From assembly GCF_001021085.1 (NCBI RefSeq), contig NZ_CP004021.1, positions 494,501 through 558,500 of the forward strand: 64,000 bases of DNA. The letters run 5' to 3'. The translations under genes and the position numbers were made by a program. Source of the DNA: Candidatus Liberibacter africanus PTSAPSY. GTDB lineage: Bacteria > Pseudomonadota > Alphaproteobacteria > Rhizobiales > Rhizobiaceae. The notes under the pieces were generated by a model. That model was not told the origin of the DNA. It did not search any database and saw only the letters and a program-made list of their open reading frames with translations. Of this stretch, positions 38,189 to 49,002 are shown one piece after another (the first letter of the stretch is position 1; every line of letters begins with the position of its first letter).

Positions 38189-40642
38189 CTAACATTCTTC
38201 CATAGAAGATACTAATATTTCTCGTTTACCAGTGCTACTAGCAGGACCTATAACCCCTTTCTCCTCCATTATTTCGACAATAGATGCAGCACGATTATAT
38301 CCAATTCCTAATCGACGCTGTATATAAGATATAGAGGCTTTATTGTCCCGCAATACAATATCTACAGCCTGTTTATATAAATCATCCGATGCAGAAGAGT
38401 TCTCCGAAAATCCTATCTCCTGCTTTAACACCATTTTTTCTTTTATATCAATATACTGAGCTTCTTCCTGTTTTTTAAGGTGTGACACAACTTTTTCAAC
38501 TTCAATATCTGAAACAAAAGGACCATGTATCCGTTGAACACGTCCACCTCCTGTCATATAAAGCATATCACCTTGTCCTAAAAGCTGCTCTGCCCCTTGT
38601 TCCCCTAAAATAGTACGACTATCAATTTTTGAAGATACTTGAAAAGAAATTCTCGTAGGGAAATTAGCCTTAATAGTGCCAGTAATAACATCTACTGAAG
38701 GCCTTTGTGTCGCCATAATTACGTGAATTCCTGATGCACGAGCCATCTGAGCTAAACGTTGTACAGCGCTTTCTATATCTTTTCTCGCAACCATCATTAG
38801 ATCAGCCATTTCGTCTATTACAACTACGATATATGGCATATGTTGCAAATCAAACTGTTCTGTTTCGTAAACAGCCTCACCTGTCTTTCGATCAAAACCC
38901 GTCTGCACTGTACGATTGAATTCTTTCCCTGCTTTACGATATCGCTCAACTTTGAGATTGAAACCATCAATATTTCGCACACCTATTTTAGACATTTTCT
39001 GATATCGTTCTTCCATCTCACAGACTAACCATTTAAGCGTAGTAACAGCTTTTTTGGGATCAGTAACCACTGGAGTAAGCAGGTTAGGTATCCCATCATA
39101 AACAGAAAGTTCCAACATCTTCGGATCAATCATAATCAAACGACACTGATCCGGCGTCATACGATACAGCAAAGATAAAATCATAGTGTTTATAGCTACA
39201 GATTTTCCTGATCCGGTAGTTCCTGCTATTAAAAGATGTGGCATTTTAGCAAGATCAGCAACTATAGGCTTTCCTTCTATATTTTTCCCAAGATTGATTG
39301 GTAAATTATATTGATTTTTTTCAAATACATGAGAAACAATCAAATCTCTTAGTGTAACGGTCTCGCGAATATCGTTTGGAAGCTCAATTCCTATCGCATT
39401 TCTCCCTGGTATTACTGCAACACGTGCTGAGACAGCACTCATAGACCTAGCAATATCATCGGAAAGGCCAATAATACGAGATGATTTTATTCCCGGAGCA
39501 GGTTCTAATTCATAAAGAGTTACAACAGGTCCAGGGCGAACATTCACAATTTCTCCTTGAACTCCAAAATCGCTGAGCACATTTTTCAATATACAGGCAT
39601 TTTCCCGCATAACTTCTGGAGAAATAGTGGTCTCCTTTACACATGACTGCAATGTAGAAAGAATGTTCGTAGGAGGAAGAGCGAAAGTCCCGTCATCATG
39701 ATTTATGAGATTTGATTTAGGAATATTATGAATTACACCAGCATTTAACATCTGATCTTCTTGCGTTTGAATCCCTATCGTTGAATCCGAATTAATGACT
39801 TCAGGAAAACTCACATCCAAAGTAGGCTCAATTTTTTCAAGACGATCTTGGGAAGATATATTCGAATAACCTGAATATTTTTGAATCAAAAAATTAAAAA
39901 TGCCAAATTCGAAAAAGTAATTAATCCAATATCCGAATCTATTCCGAAGATATTTCAACATACTTGGTATCATAAAATTTTCTAATTGTTCCTTTTTTTC
40001 TAATTGTTCCTTTTTCTGATCAACATTAATAGGATGGATCACTATATTATGCGACACATTATTCATACCACGAAATATAGTTGCAGAAGAAAAAAGAAGT
40101 AGCCAAATCATGGTTAGAAACAATACTACCTGAAATAAAAAAAATCCCAGTTCTCTCTGATAACCTTCGAAAAACATAACAGGTAAACGTATGACTATAT
40201 CACCAATTATACCGCCAAAACCATTTTGAATAGGCCATGATTCAGAGAGAGGGAAAGAGGAGAAAAAAGTTGTAGCAACTAAAACATTTGCTAACCATGC
40301 AATGAATCTTCGTGAAAAATGATAAATTTTTCTATCAAATAATAACGAAAAAGCCCATATTGTGGGAGATGGTAAAAAAACCACACTAGCAATGCCAAAA
40401 AACTGCATTACAATGTCAGAGAAAATAGCACCACTATATCCTAAAAAATTCCTAGGTGAACGAAGGGTTATATATGAAAAGCTCGGATCATATACATCCC
40501 ACGTAGCTAGAGCTAGAATGATAGAAAATAATCCACAAAGCAATATCAGCCCAGCAAAAATCTTTATTTTCTTTTTACACCAATCTGATAACAAGAACTG
40601 CTTATTTTGATCTTCTATGATGCAAGATAGATTTTCAGACAT
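38189..40642 (-). CDS. ftsK: DNA translocase FtsK
   Basis: FtsK is the septum-located motor that clears DNA from the division plane and activates XerCD at dif. The 817 residues comprise an N-terminal membrane part (about four helices, residues 28-190), a short linker, the RecA-like motor with Walker A AGTTGSGKSVA (near residue 473) and Walker B VVVIDEMADLMM. A C-terminal winged-helix gamma domain (SYIQRRLGIGYNRAA) follows. The linker carries a short duplication (KKEQLE twice, from an 18-bp repeat). lolA, usually next downstream, is missing. It converges on rnhA. Confidence 0.97.
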   Translation of the reverse strand: MSENLSCIIEDQNKQFLLSDWCKKKIKIFAGLILLCGLFSIILALATWDVYDPSFSYITLRSPRNFLGYSGAIFSDIVMQFFGIASVVFLPSPTIWAFSLLFDRKIYHFSRRFIAWLANVLVATTFFSSFPLSESWPIQNGFGGIIGDIVIRLPVMFFEGYQRELGFFLFQVVLFLTMIWLLLFSSATIFRGMNNVSHNIVIHPINVDQKKEQLEKKEQLENFMIPSMLKYLRNRFGYWINYFFEFGIFNFLIQKYSGYSNISSQDRLEKIEPTLDVSFPEVINSDSTIGIQTQEDQMLNAGVIHNIPKSNLINHDDGTFALPPTNILSTLQSCVKETTISPEVMRENACILKNVLSDFGVQGEIVNVRPGPVVTLYELEPAPGIKSSRIIGLSDDIARSMSAVSARVAVIPGRNAIGIELPNDIRETVTLRDLIVSHVFEKNQYNLPINLGKNIEGKPIVADLAKMPHLLIAGTTGSGKSVAINTMILSLLYRMTPDQCRLIMIDPKMLELSVYDGIPNLLTPVVTDPKKAVTTLKWLVCEMEERYQKMSKIGVRNIDGFNLKVERYRKAGKEFNRTVQTGFDRKTGEAVYETEQFDLQHMPYIVVVIDEMADLMMVARKDIESAVQRLAQMARASGIHVIMATQRPSVDVITGTIKANFPTRISFQVSSKIDSRTILGEQGAEQLLGQGDMLYMTGGGRVQRIHGPFVSDIEVEKVVSHLKKQEEAQYIDIKEKMVLKQEIGFSENSSASDDLYKQAVDIVLRDNKASISYIQRRLGIGYNRAASIVEIMEEKGVIGPASSTGKREILVSSMEEC
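39981..40016 (-). repeat. Two 18-bp tandem copies within the ftsK linker
   Basis: The plus-strand unit TCTAATTGTTCCTTTTTT occurs at 39981-39998 and, with one change, at 39999-40016. It encodes the duplicated EKKEQL-type segment in the FtsK linker and keeps frame. Confidence 0.8.
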
Positions 40643-40974
40643 TTATGATAAAACCATATTTCAAATTGAAAAAATATATTAGCTCCCGTGAACTACTTCA
40701 CGTTTTTTAAACGAATATCTAAATCTATTAGTCATATATTAAGGTTAAAAATTAGTTCATCTTTTGTAATAAGAATCATCAAATGAATAATTTTACTGGA
40801 ACAATAAATGTTTATTTAAAAATATATCTTCATTCTTGCTAAAGTATGTGAACAATAGAAATCTAAAATTAATATTGCCATTTTTATTTTTTCCCTGTTA
40901 TGATGCACAAAAAAGAATGTGGCTTTGATTTTAGAAAAAGAAGAGTCGTACTTTTATGATTAAGGATATACATT
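40643..40974. other. Divergent intergenic region between ftsK and trcR
   Basis: 332 bases of AT-rich DNA separate two divergent genes and must carry both promoters. No gene is seen. I cannot assign -35/-10 pairs with confidence. Confidence 0.5.
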
Positions 40975-41553
40975 ATGTGTCAAAGACCTTTAATGCCTAA
41001 AGCTAGTGCTGTGTGGCTTATAGAGAATACATCTCTTTCTTTCGATCAAATAGCAGAATTTTGTGGTCTACATCCTTTGGAAATATTGACCATTGCTGAT
41101 GGAGAGTCTGCACAAGGCATAAAAGGATTAAATCCCATCTCTTCTGGACAATTATCTGCTGAAGAAATACGCATTGGGGAACAAAATCCGAATCACAAAT
41201 TACAAATATCCAGATCACGTCCTTATATTCTTGAAAATACGAAAAAGAAAAAGCGATATACTCCTATATCAAAGCGCCAAGATCGACCTAATGCAATACT
41301 ATGGTTGATTCGCAATTATCCTAAGCTTAAAGATGCGCAAATATCTCATCTAGTGAGAACCACACGCGCAACTATTGAGCAAATACGTAACCGTACGCAT
41401 TGGAATACACCGAGTCTAACACCTATCGATCCTGTAACATTAGGGCTTTGTTCTCAAATTGATCTAGATGCAGAAATAAAAAAGAGTTCTACAAACATAG
41501 AAGAGAATAATTCAAAAATAACCGGAGATATATATCCGTCCTCATCTTCGTGA
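40975..41553 (+). CDS. trcR: TrcR-family cell-cycle transcriptional regulator (DUF1013)
   Basis: A 192-residue protein of the alphaproteobacterium-specific TrcR/DUF1013 family. Conserved blocks are MPKASAVWLIENTSLSFDQIA, FCGLHPLEILTIADGE, IKGLNPI, and RPNAILWLIRNYPKLKDAQI with RTTRATIEQIRNRTHWN. The two helix-turn-helix-like segments (about 20-45 and 105-140) suggest nucleic acid binding. The family is linked to cell-cycle transcription in Caulobacter and relatives, but the mechanism is not settled. The C-terminal tail is variable. The start could also be the second Met, residue 7. Confidence 0.88.
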   Translation: MCQRPLMPKASAVWLIENTSLSFDQIAEFCGLHPLEILTIADGESAQGIKGLNPISSGQLSAEEIRIGEQNPNHKLQISRSRPYILENTKKKKRYTPISKRQDRPNAILWLIRNYPKLKDAQISHLVRTTRATIEQIRNRTHWNTPSLTPIDPVTLGLCSQIDLDAEIKKSSTNIEENNSKITGDIYPSSSS

Positions 41554-41643
41554 AATAACAGATAATAATCTTACGATGTATCCAATATTTTAGTATAAAA
41601 AATTGTCTTTATTCACGTAATCTGAGTAAATCTTCTATTTTTA

Positions 41644-42309
41644 CTATGTTGAAGATGGACGTTTCCCGAATATGCCAGAACCTATGCGAACACTAGTAGC
41701 ACCGCATGCAATAGCTAGATCGTAGTCTTTTGTCATTCCCATAGATAATTTGGTTATTTCAGATTCTCTAGCAATGTTAGATAACAAAGAAAAATGAGAC
41801 CTAGGATTAACCGTAGCAGGAGGAATACACATCAACCCTTCAACATTAAGCTGATATTTTTGTCGACATAAAACCACAAAATCTTTTGCTTCATTCGGAT
41901 TTATACCATATTTTTGTATTTCGCATCCTGTATTTACTTGAATATAAACAGGTAAAAAGCGATTTTGCTTTACCATTTCAAGAGACAATAAAGAAGCTAT
42001 TTTTTCTCGGTCAACTGTCTCAATGACATCAAAAAGTGATACAATATCTGATACTTTATTAGATTGCAAAGAACCAATAAATCTTAATTGTACTTCCCAT
42101 TCTTTCCGTAAAGGAACCCACTTTCTTTTTGCTTCTTGCAACTTATTTTCAGCAAAAATTACTTGTCCACAAGACAAAGCAGACTGAATATTGTAACTAT
42201 CAACCATTTTTGAAACAGCCACCAAAGAAACACTTCCCTTTGCACGTCCTGCAAGTAATTCATGATGCTCTATTTTCTTTTTAAAACTATGCAACTTATT
42301 TTCTATAGA
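41644..42309 (-). CDS. YggS-family pyridoxal phosphate homeostasis protein
   Basis: A PLP-binding TIM-barrel protein with no known catalytic activity that keeps free PLP balanced. The PLP lysine is in VSLVAVSKMVD, followed by FAENKLQEAKRKW, FIGSLQSNKV and the phosphate loop SMGMTKDYDLAIACGATSVRIGSGIFG. The frame is open to 42351; ATG 42309 with GAG just upstream gives 221 residues, the normal size. It is divergent from leuS. Confidence 0.94.
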   Translation of the reverse strand, partial: SIENKLHSFKKKIEHHELLAGRAKGSVSLVAVSKMVDSYNIQSALSCGQVIFAENKLQEAKRKWVPLRKEWEVQLRFIGSLQSNKVSDIVSLFDVIETVDREKIASLLSLEMVKQNRFLPVYIQVNTGCEIQKYGINPNEAKDFVVLCRQKYQLNVEGLMCIPPATVNPRSHFSLLSNIARESEITKLSMGMTKDYDLAIACGATSVRIGSGIFGKRPSST

Positions 42310-42443
42310 CATAATCTCATCTTTCTTAATATTATAATTGACAGCATGCAATCGAATCCAATAGAGTATTTCTCCGGTGTTTTTTTTTTAATGAATACTT
42401 TCTTTTATTAGATGATAGCATTTTTTACTTCAAAGGTATTAAG

Positions 42444-45050
42444 ATGGGAAAAAAAAAGTATTCTCCCCAAGAGACGGATTATAAATGGCATAATGCCTGG
42501 CATGAAGCCGGTATTTTTAAAACCGAAAACCAAAATAAACAAAAAAAATATTTCGTACTTGAAATGTTTCCATATCCATCAGGGAACATCCATATGGGAC
42601 ATTTGCGAAATTATGTAATAGGTGATGTGATCGCTCGTTTTATGATGGCGCATGATTATTCTGTATTGCACCCTATGGGATGGGATGCTTTTGGAATGCC
42701 TGCAGAGAATGCTGCACGGGAACACAATATTAATCCTAAAAAATGGACATATGAAAATATTAAAGTTATGAGAAAACAACTCCAATCTATAGGGCTGTCT
42801 ATAGATTGGAGCAAAGAATTTGCTACGTGTGATGTCGATTATTATCATTGTCAACAATTATTATTTTTAGATTTCATGAAACACAATTTAGTCGTTCGCA
42901 AAAACGCAAAAGTAAATTGGGATCCTGTAGAACAAACTGTCCTTGCTAATGAACAGGTAATCAATGGTCGCGGGTGGCGTTCTGACGCGTTAATTGAACA
43001 ACGTGATTTGTCTCAATGGTTTTTTAAAATATCTGATTTTTCCCAAGAACTCCTTGAATCTATTGAAACTCTTTCTGGATGGCCAGAAAAAGTAAAAGTT
43101 ATGCAAAAAAAATGGATTGGACGCTCCGAAGGAATAGAAATTAGATGGGAAATCGTCCCAAATGCAATAGATCAAGATGAAGAAATCCTAGTATACACAA
43201 CAAGACCTGAAACAATTTTCGGAGCATCTTTCATAGCCATAGCTGTCGACCATCCACTTTCTAAAAGATTATCATGCAGTAAAACGGATATAAAAAATTT
43301 TTGCGATCAAGAACAAAAAAGAGGCACCTCTCTCTCTGAATTAGAGAAAAATGAAAAAAAAGGAATTAATACTGGTATCTATGTCAAACATCCTTTAAAT
43401 CCTCAATTACGAATTCCTGTTTATATTGCAAACTTTGTTTTTATGAATTACGGAACTGGTGCAATTTTTGGATGTCCTTTTGCTGATCAACGCGATATGT
43501 ATTTTGCACAGAAATATGACTTGCCTATCATTCCTATAATGGAGAACACTAATACTAAAAATAGTGATGATAAGGGCAAAGCATTCATTGGTAATGGTAT
43601 TATGATTAACTCATCATTTCTTGATGGGATGACAAATACAGAAGCTTCGCAAGCTATAATGCTCCATTTAGAAAAGCAAAGCATTAAGGGATCTCCTATA
43701 GGGAAAAGAAAAGTTTATTTCCGTTTGCGCGATTGGGGTATATCACGTCAACGCTATTGGGGATGTCCTATTCCTATTATTCACTGTCCAAAATGTGGTG
43801 TTGTTGAAGTTCCTAAGCAAGATTTACCTGTAAGGTTGCCAGAAGACGTGGATTTCACCTTATCTGGCAATCCACTTGATCATCATCCAACATGGAAAAA
43901 AGTTTTTTGTCCAAAATGCAAAGCAAAAGCTTTACGTGAAACAGATACTATGGATACATTTGTTGATTCTTCATGGTATTATATGAGGTATATTACACCA
44001 CATGCACAAGAACCTATTAATCAAGAATTAATTGATCCCTGGTTACCAGTAGATCAATATATTGGTGGTATTGAACACGCAATTTTGCATCTTCTTTACG
44101 CTCGATTCTTTTGTCGAGCAATAAAAAAAATAGGACGTGTTAAAACTGAAGAACCATTCAAACGCTTATTTACTCAAGGTATGGTTGTGCATGAGACATA
44201 TTATCAGTTGGAAGGAATAAAGAAGAAATATTTCAAGCCCGAAGAAATATTCTTTAAAAACGTAGACGGGAAAAATTGTGCATTTAGTATTTATGACAAT
44301 TCGGAAGTCATTATCGGTCCCTTAGAAAAAATGTCAAAATCAAAGAAAAATGTAATCGATCCTACTCAAATCATAACATCTTATGGTGCTGATACAGCTC
44401 GATTATTTGTGTTGTCAGATTCCCCCCCAGATCGTGATCTTATATGGTCTAATCAAGGAGTAAATGCTACTCACCAGTTTATACAGAAAATGTGGCGTTT
44501 AATTGATAATGCTAAAGATGAATTGCAAATATCATCAACAAAAAAAGACATGCTTCTTATAGGTCAATCTACGAAAATTTTGAAAAATATAGAAGAAAAT
44601 TATCAGAAACTTTCTTTTAACAAAGCTATCGCTAATATTCATGAACTAATAAATATTATAAGCACGCCACTCGTAGAAATTTACGAAAAAAATAGTAACG
44701 AAATCACACGATTTACTGTGCGATATATTTTAGAAAAATTAATCATCGTAATGTCCCCTATGATTCCACATTTTGCGGAAGAGTGTTGGCAATTATTGGG
44801 GAATACAGGATTAGTAGCGCAACAAAAATGGCCAGAATTATATTGTATTACAGAAGTTAAATCAGATATTACTATTCCTATTCAAGTAAATGGTAAAAAG
44901 AGAGCTTATATTACAGTTCCCATGAATGCCGATGATGCTTTGATTAAAAAAAATACACTAAATTTGAATATAATAAAAAATATCTTGCAAGGGGAAAAAC
45001 CCAAAAAGATAATTATTGTCTCAAGAAGGATCATCAATATTGTTATCTAA
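42444..45050 (+). CDS. leuS: Leucyl-tRNA synthetase
   Basis: A class Ia synthetase of 868 residues. The HIGH motif appears as [13 protein letters not shown], and KMSKS as [10 protein letters not shown]. The editing (CP1) domain has [12 protein letters not shown] and [15 protein letters not shown]. There is a CPKCG...CPKCK zinc motif before the [10 protein letters not shown] segment. The gene overlaps lptE, and lptE nearly abuts holA, so leuS-lptE-holA form an operon as in other alphaproteobacteria. Confidence 0.98.
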   Translation: MGKKKYSPQETDYKWHNAWHEAGIFKTENQNKQKKYFVLEMFPYPSGNIHMGHLRNYVIGDVIARFMMAHDYSVLHPMGWDAFGMPAENAAREHNINPKKWTYENIKVMRKQLQSIGLSIDWSKEFATCDVDYYHCQQLLFLDFMKHNLVVRKNAKVNWDPVEQTVLANEQVINGRGWRSDALIEQRDLSQWFFKISDFSQELLESIETLSGWPEKVKVMQKKWIGRSEGIEIRWEIVPNAIDQDEEILVYTTRPETIFGASFIAIAVDHPLSKRLSCSKTDIKNFCDQEQKRGTSLSELEKNEKKGINTGIYVKHPLNPQLRIPVYIANFVFMNYGTGAIFGCPFADQRDMYFAQKYDLPIIPIMENTNTKNSDDKGKAFIGNGIMINSSFLDGMTNTEASQAIMLHLEKQSIKGSPIGKRKVYFRLRDWGISRQRYWGCPIPIIHCPKCGVVEVPKQDLPVRLPEDVDFTLSGNPLDHHPTWKKVFCPKCKAKALRETDTMDTFVDSSWYYMRYITPHAQEPINQELIDPWLPVDQYIGGIEHAILHLLYARFFCRAIKKIGRVKTEEPFKRLFTQGMVVHETYYQLEGIKKKYFKPEEIFFKNVDGKNCAFSIYDNSEVIIGPLEKMSKSKKNVIDPTQIITSYGADTARLFVLSDSPPDRDLIWSNQGVNATHQFIQKMWRLIDNAKDELQISSTKKDMLLIGQSTKILKNIEENYQKLSFNKAIANIHELINIISTPLVEIYEKNSNEITRFTVRYILEKLIIVMSPMIPHFAEECWQLLGNTGLVAQQKWPELYCITEVKSDITIPIQVNGKKRAYITVPMNADDALIKKNTLNLNIIKNILQGEKPKKIIIVSRRIINIVI

Positions 45051-45537
45051 ATCTATATATTCAATATTCATTTTTTTAACTTTTTGTTTTTTTATAAGTA
45101 GTTGTAAGGTTTATCCTTTATACTACTATAACAACAAAGATAGTGCACGGTATATTCATACTATAAAGATATCAGTTACTCCTAGTGAGGATGCACAAGC
45201 ATTATCTAAAAGTCTAAATTTTGCTATATCATCTATCTTTACAAAAGAACAATTCCAACTGGATATAGTGGTAAAAAGGATTATAGATGATTCTATTAAT
45301 AATAATTTTTTTAAAAACACAGGAAGAATTACTTTGCAAGCAAGTTATTCTTTAAAAAAAATCCCCAACGGAAATATCTTATATAAAAATCGCACGTATG
45401 TAACATTTCTATTTGATTTTTCAAATCAAAAATTTGCTAAAATGCGTACTATTCAAAGTTCTACGGAAGATGCTATTCAAGAATTAGCAGATAATATCTA
45501 TCTTGATGTTATCAGTTTTATAAAAAACATTGAATAA
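45040..45537 (+). CDS. lptE: LPS-assembly lipoprotein LptE
   Basis: LptE is the outer-membrane lipoprotein that plugs LptD for LPS export. A lipobox ISSC ends the signal peptide, followed by KVYPLYYY. The conserved pattern of a cup-shaped fold with low sequence identity is consistent. The frame is open from TTG 45016; AAGGA at 45026-45030 with 9-nt spacing favours TTG 45040 (165 residues). It overlaps the end of leuS and lies before holA, the universal leuS-lptE-holA order, which is the strongest evidence. Confidence 0.88.
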   Translation: MLSKSIYSIFIFLTFCFFISSCKVYPLYYYNNKDSARYIHTIKISVTPSEDAQALSKSLNFAISSIFTKEQFQLDIVVKRIIDDSINNNFFKNTGRITLQASYSLKKIPNGNILYKNRTYVTFLFDFSNQKFAKMRTIQSSTEDAIQELADNIYLDVISFIKNIE

Positions 45538-45541
45538 TCAC

Positions 45542-46579
45542 ATGACTATAATAAAATCACATGAATTCTTTAAAAAATCCACGCAAAAACATTGTCTTTC
45601 TCATTTTGTATTCATTTTTTATGGGAAAGATAAAGGATTAATATTTGAATTAATTGCTCAATTCAAAGAAAAAATATATCTTGAATATCCTCATTTATTT
45701 TCTCTTGTTGTCTTAGATTCTGTGGAAATTCAAAAAAAACCAACAATCTTATGGAATGAAATAAAGTCAGTAAGTTTATTCCACGAAAGAAAGATTCTTT
45801 TAATCGATAACTTTTCTAGTGAAAAGAACGTTATAGAATGTTTAAAAGAAATAGTTTCAAAAAGCATTAATACCCATATTATTATTATTAAATCTAATGA
45901 ATTGAAAAAATATACTGCGTTACGGGAAATAGCAGAAAAATTTACAAATGTTCTTGCAATATCTTGTTATCCTGATAATGACGTTGATTTACTAAAATTA
46001 ATAAAAGAAAATATTAAACTAAATAAAAAATCAATCTCTATAGAAGCAACCCAGACATTACTTGAACACTTAGGAGGAGATCGTGTCGCTTCTCGAAATG
46101 AAATACAAAAACTATTATCTTATTGTTCCGAAGATGATTTAATAACAGAACAACATGTAAAAGATATAATTTGCGATACTCATGTATTATATATTGAAGA
46201 AATTATTAATGCTACTTTACAAGGGAAAACGTATCACGCACTTATGCTAGCTGATTTTTTTTTCACATCAAAAATGTCGCCAAATGCTCTACTAAATGGC
46301 TTTTTACAAAAATTTCAATTGCTAGATAAAATTAATATAGAAAAAGAATGCTCTAAAATGTCTTTCGAACAAATAATCCAAAAAATTGAAAAAAACATCA
46401 TTACTAAAAAGCGTTTATTTTTACAAGAAGCCTTGCAAAAATGGAATAAAATAATTGTAGAAAAAACTTTACATAAAATCGATCAAGTAATTCGTGTTGT
46501 CCGAAGGAAAAGATCACTAGAAAAAAATATTATTTTTCAAACTATATTATCAATCTCACAAATAGTTCATAAGAACTAA
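45542..46579 (+). CDS. holA: DNA polymerase III delta subunit
   Basis: The delta subunit is the clamp-opening wrench of the clamp loader and partner of DnaX (left end of this window). It is about 345 residues, with FIFYGKDKGLIFELIAQF at the N-terminus, LLEHLGGDRVASRNEIQKLLSYC in the middle and the helical C-terminal domain. A TTG at 45530 is an alternative start overlapping lptE; ATG 45542 matches the family N-terminus (MTIIKSHEF). Sequence is divergent, as usual for HolA. Confidence 0.92.
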   Translation: MTIIKSHEFFKKSTQKHCLSHFVFIFYGKDKGLIFELIAQFKEKIYLEYPHLFSLVVLDSVEIQKKPTILWNEIKSVSLFHERKILLIDNFSSEKNVIECLKEIVSKSINTHIIIIKSNELKKYTALREIAEKFTNVLAISCYPDNDVDLLKLIKENIKLNKKSISIEATQTLLEHLGGDRVASRNEIQKLLSYCSEDDLITEQHVKDIICDTHVLYIEEIINATLQGKTYHALMLADFFFTSKMSPNALLNGFLQKFQLLDKINIEKECSKMSFEQIIQKIEKNIITKKRLFLQEALQKWNKIIVEKTLHKIDQVIRVVRRKRSLEKNIIFQTILSISQIVHKN

Positions 46580-46615
46580 AAATAACTTATTATAGCAAAT
46601 GACGTAATTAAATAC

Positions 46616-47509
46616 TCAAGAATCATTTTGTCCTAATAAAGAACATATTAACTGTAATTGATCATTGGTTTCATATTTAATACAAAATTGACCTTTATTA
46701 TTGCGATGTTTTATATAAACGCTTAAACCAATTTTAGAAGATATATTTTTTTCTAAATCAGCAAAGTAGTTTTTTTGACTAATATTTTTTTCAAATGTTT
46801 TATTTGTTTTTTCTTGCTTGTTTTTCCCTTTAACTAATTCTTCTGTATCACGCACTGACATTTTTTGAGAAATAATCATTTGTGCAAGAGACAAAGGATC
46901 ATGGGTTGAGACTAAAGCACGAGCATGACCTAAAGAAATATCTTCTTTGCGTATCATTTCTTTAACAGAATTAGGTAATTTTAAAATTCTCAGTATATTT
47001 GCAATATGACTACGACTCTTTCCAATAATAGATCCGAGATCATTTTGTGTATATCCATACTCAGAAATTAATTGTTCATATCCCAAAGCTTCTTCTAAAG
47101 GATTTAAATCTTTACGTTGAACATTTTCTACAATCGCAATTTCAAGAGAAGATTTACTGTCTATATTACGAATAACAACAGGAACCTCTGATAGAGAAGC
47201 CATTTTAGCTGCTCGAAAACGTCTTTCTCCAGCAATTATTTTATATAATCCATCATCTATCGAACGGACAATAATTGGCTGTATTATCCCATGAGATTTT
47301 ATTGATATACAAAGATTTTCTAGTTCTTCTGAATTAAAATAATCTCTTGGATTATTAGGATTAGGAACTATAGAGTTGATGGATATATAATTATTCGGTT
47401 CAAGGGAATTTACTTTTTTCTTTTCATTTGAATCTATAGGTTTACTAACTTCTCCTATAAGAGTAGCAAGTCCTCGACCAAGGCGACGTTTAGAATAATT
47501 ATTTGACAT
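46616..47509 (-). CDS. parB: Chromosome partitioning protein ParB
   Basis: ParB is the CTP-dependent parS-binding clamp for chromosome segregation. The N-terminus has KRRLGRGLATLIGE, which in relatives holds the ParA-activating residues. The core shows PNPNNPR, GIIQPIIVR, YKIIAGERRFRAAKMA, AIVENVQRKDLNPLEEALGYEQL and the helix-turn-helix SIIGKSRSHIANILRIL. The dimer domain closes the 297 residues. It is coupled with parA; one parS site lies 1.4 kb away in rsmG. Confidence 0.97.
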   Translation of the reverse strand: MSNNYSKRRLGRGLATLIGEVSKPIDSNEKKKVNSLEPNNYISINSIVPNPNNPRDYFNSEELENLCISIKSHGIIQPIIVRSIDDGLYKIIAGERRFRAAKMASLSEVPVVIRNIDSKSSLEIAIVENVQRKDLNPLEEALGYEQLISEYGYTQNDLGSIIGKSRSHIANILRILKLPNSVKEMIRKEDISLGHARALVSTHDPLSLAQMIISQKMSVRDTEELVKGKNKQEKTNKTFEKNISQKNYFADLEKNISSKIGLSVYIKHRNNKGQFCIKYETNDQLQLICSLLGQNDS

Positions 47510-47527
47510 TTTTCACCTTTAAATAAA

Positions 47528-48325
47528 CTAAGCAGCTTCTTTTCTTTGTCGTTCTTGTTGTATTAATTCCGAAGCTAATTTTAAATATGCCTGACTTCCT
47601 GCACATTTTAAATCATATATAATAGCAGGTTTCCCATAAGAAGGGGCTTCAGAAATTCGAACATTTCTTGGTATAACGGTATTATATACTTTTGCTCCAA
47701 GATTATTCCTAACATCTGATACAACTTGTTGAGATAAACTATTTCTAGAATCAAACATAGTAAGAACAATACCTTGTATATCAAGAGCAGAATTAACTGT
47801 ACAACGCACTTCTTCAACAGTTTCTAAAAGCTGACTTAATCCTTCTAGAGCAAAAAATTCACATTGTAGTGGAACTAATATTGAATCAGCAGCTGCCATA
47901 GCATTCATAGTCAACAAATTAAATGAGGGAGGACAATCTAAGAAAATATACGAAAAATTATTTTTTAATTGATCCGATAAAGCCTTCTGAAGACGAAATA
48001 ATCGATCTTTCTCACCACCTAAATTCATTTCTATTCCTAACAAATCCATAGTAGAAGGAACAATTGATAGATTGGGAATAGATGTTTGAATCAAAATTTG
48101 ATCAATATTTTTTTCTCCGATTAATAATTCATATGAAGAGTATTTTCTATCATGCAATTCAATTCCAAGACCAGTACTAGCATTGCCTTGAGGATCCAAA
48201 TCAATTAATAAAACATTTTCTCCAATAGCCGCCAAAGCAGTAGAAAGATTAATCGCCGTTGTAGTTTTACCTACTCCTCCTTTTTGATTAGCTATAGTAA
48301 TAATACGACTATTTTTCCCTTTCAT
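47528..48325 (-). CDS. parA: Chromosome partitioning ATPase ParA
   Basis: A deviant-Walker ATPase that moves ParB-parS complexes over the nucleoid. The motif KGGVGKTTTAINLSTALA is at residues 10-27, with LIDLDPQGNAST and LDCPPSFNLLTMNA. Its 265 residues are normal. The order mnmG-rsmG-parA-parB is preserved. Confidence 0.98.
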   Translation of the reverse strand: MKGKNSRIITIANQKGGVGKTTTAINLSTALAAIGENVLLIDLDPQGNASTGLGIELHDRKYSSYELLIGEKNIDQILIQTSIPNLSIVPSTMDLLGIEMNLGGEKDRLFRLQKALSDQLKNNFSYIFLDCPPSFNLLTMNAMAAADSILVPLQCEFFALEGLSQLLETVEEVRCTVNSALDIQGIVLTMFDSRNSLSQQVVSDVRNNLGAKVYNTVIPRNVRISEAPSYGKPAIIYDLKCAGSQAYLKLASELIQQERQRKEAA

Positions 48326-48343
48326 GACATACCCCTTTAGTAT

Positions 48344-48979
48344 TTAAGCTTTTAAAGTACGATTCACACGAGATATTTCTAAAACAACAGAATCATTATG
48401 AACAAGGCTATTATGTTTTATAAAAGAAAAATCCCATCGATGTTTTGCTTTATCTAACTCTAATCCGTAGTTACATCCTTTATAAAAAAAAGCTTTACTA
48501 TTATCATTTTTAGAAAGCCACGGAAAACTATATTCTAAAAGAGTATCAATACTTGCTACAGCTCTGGCAGAGATTACATCACACTCCTTAATCATTTTAG
48601 GAGCTTCTTGAATACGACATGCAAAAACTTTACCTCGTGCTTCAGTCTTTTGAAGAACATATCGCAAAAAACTAGCTTTTTTGTTGTTAGATTCAATCAA
48701 ATTAACTAATCCTCCTCCAATGCCAGCAAGTTGAATAGACGTAACTATCCCAGGAAAACCGCCCCCACTACCAAAATCAATCCAAACCGAAGGATACGGA
48801 TGCAACTGAAACATTCGAAGGCTGTCTTCAACATGGCGTATCCAAAAATCTTTTACAGTAGACGATGATACTAAATTTATTTTAGCAGACCATTTTAAAA
48901 ACAACGAATAAAAAAACTCCAATTTTTCTAATGTTTCACGTGAAACGTTATATTTATTTAAAAAATAATTATCTCTCAA
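48344..48979 (-). CDS. rsmG: 16S rRNA (guanine527-N7)-methyltransferase RsmG
   Basis: This SAM-dependent enzyme methylates G527 of 16S rRNA. The N-terminal NVSRETLEKLEFF, then WSAKINLVSSSTVKDFWIRHVEDSL and VWIDFGSGGGFPGIV (SAM loop), are diagnostic. It has 211 residues. The codons for the N-terminal VSRET segment contain a parS site, as is common in this gene. Confidence 0.97.
   Translation of the reverse strand: MRDNYFLNKYNVSRETLEKLEFFYSLFLKWSAKINLVSSSTVKDFWIRHVEDSLRMFQLHPYPSVWIDFGSGGGFPGIVTSIQLAGIGGGLVNLIESNNKKASFLRYVLQKTEARGKVFACRIQEAPKMIKECDVISARAVASIDTLLEYSFPWLSKNDNSKAFFYKGCNYGLELDKAKHRWDFSFIKHNSLVHNDSVVLEISRVNRTLKA
48932..48947. promoter_or_regulatory. parS centromere site inside rsmG
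   Basis: The 16-mer TGTTTCACGTGAAACG matches the consensus TGTTTCACGTGAAACA at 15 of 16 positions, with an intact 14-bp palindrome. It lies 0.6-2.3 kb from parA and parB and about 6.4 kb from the proposed origin. I found no second copy in the window. Confidence 0.92.
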
Positions 48980-49002
48980 TATATCTCTCGAATTTTAATG
49001 TT

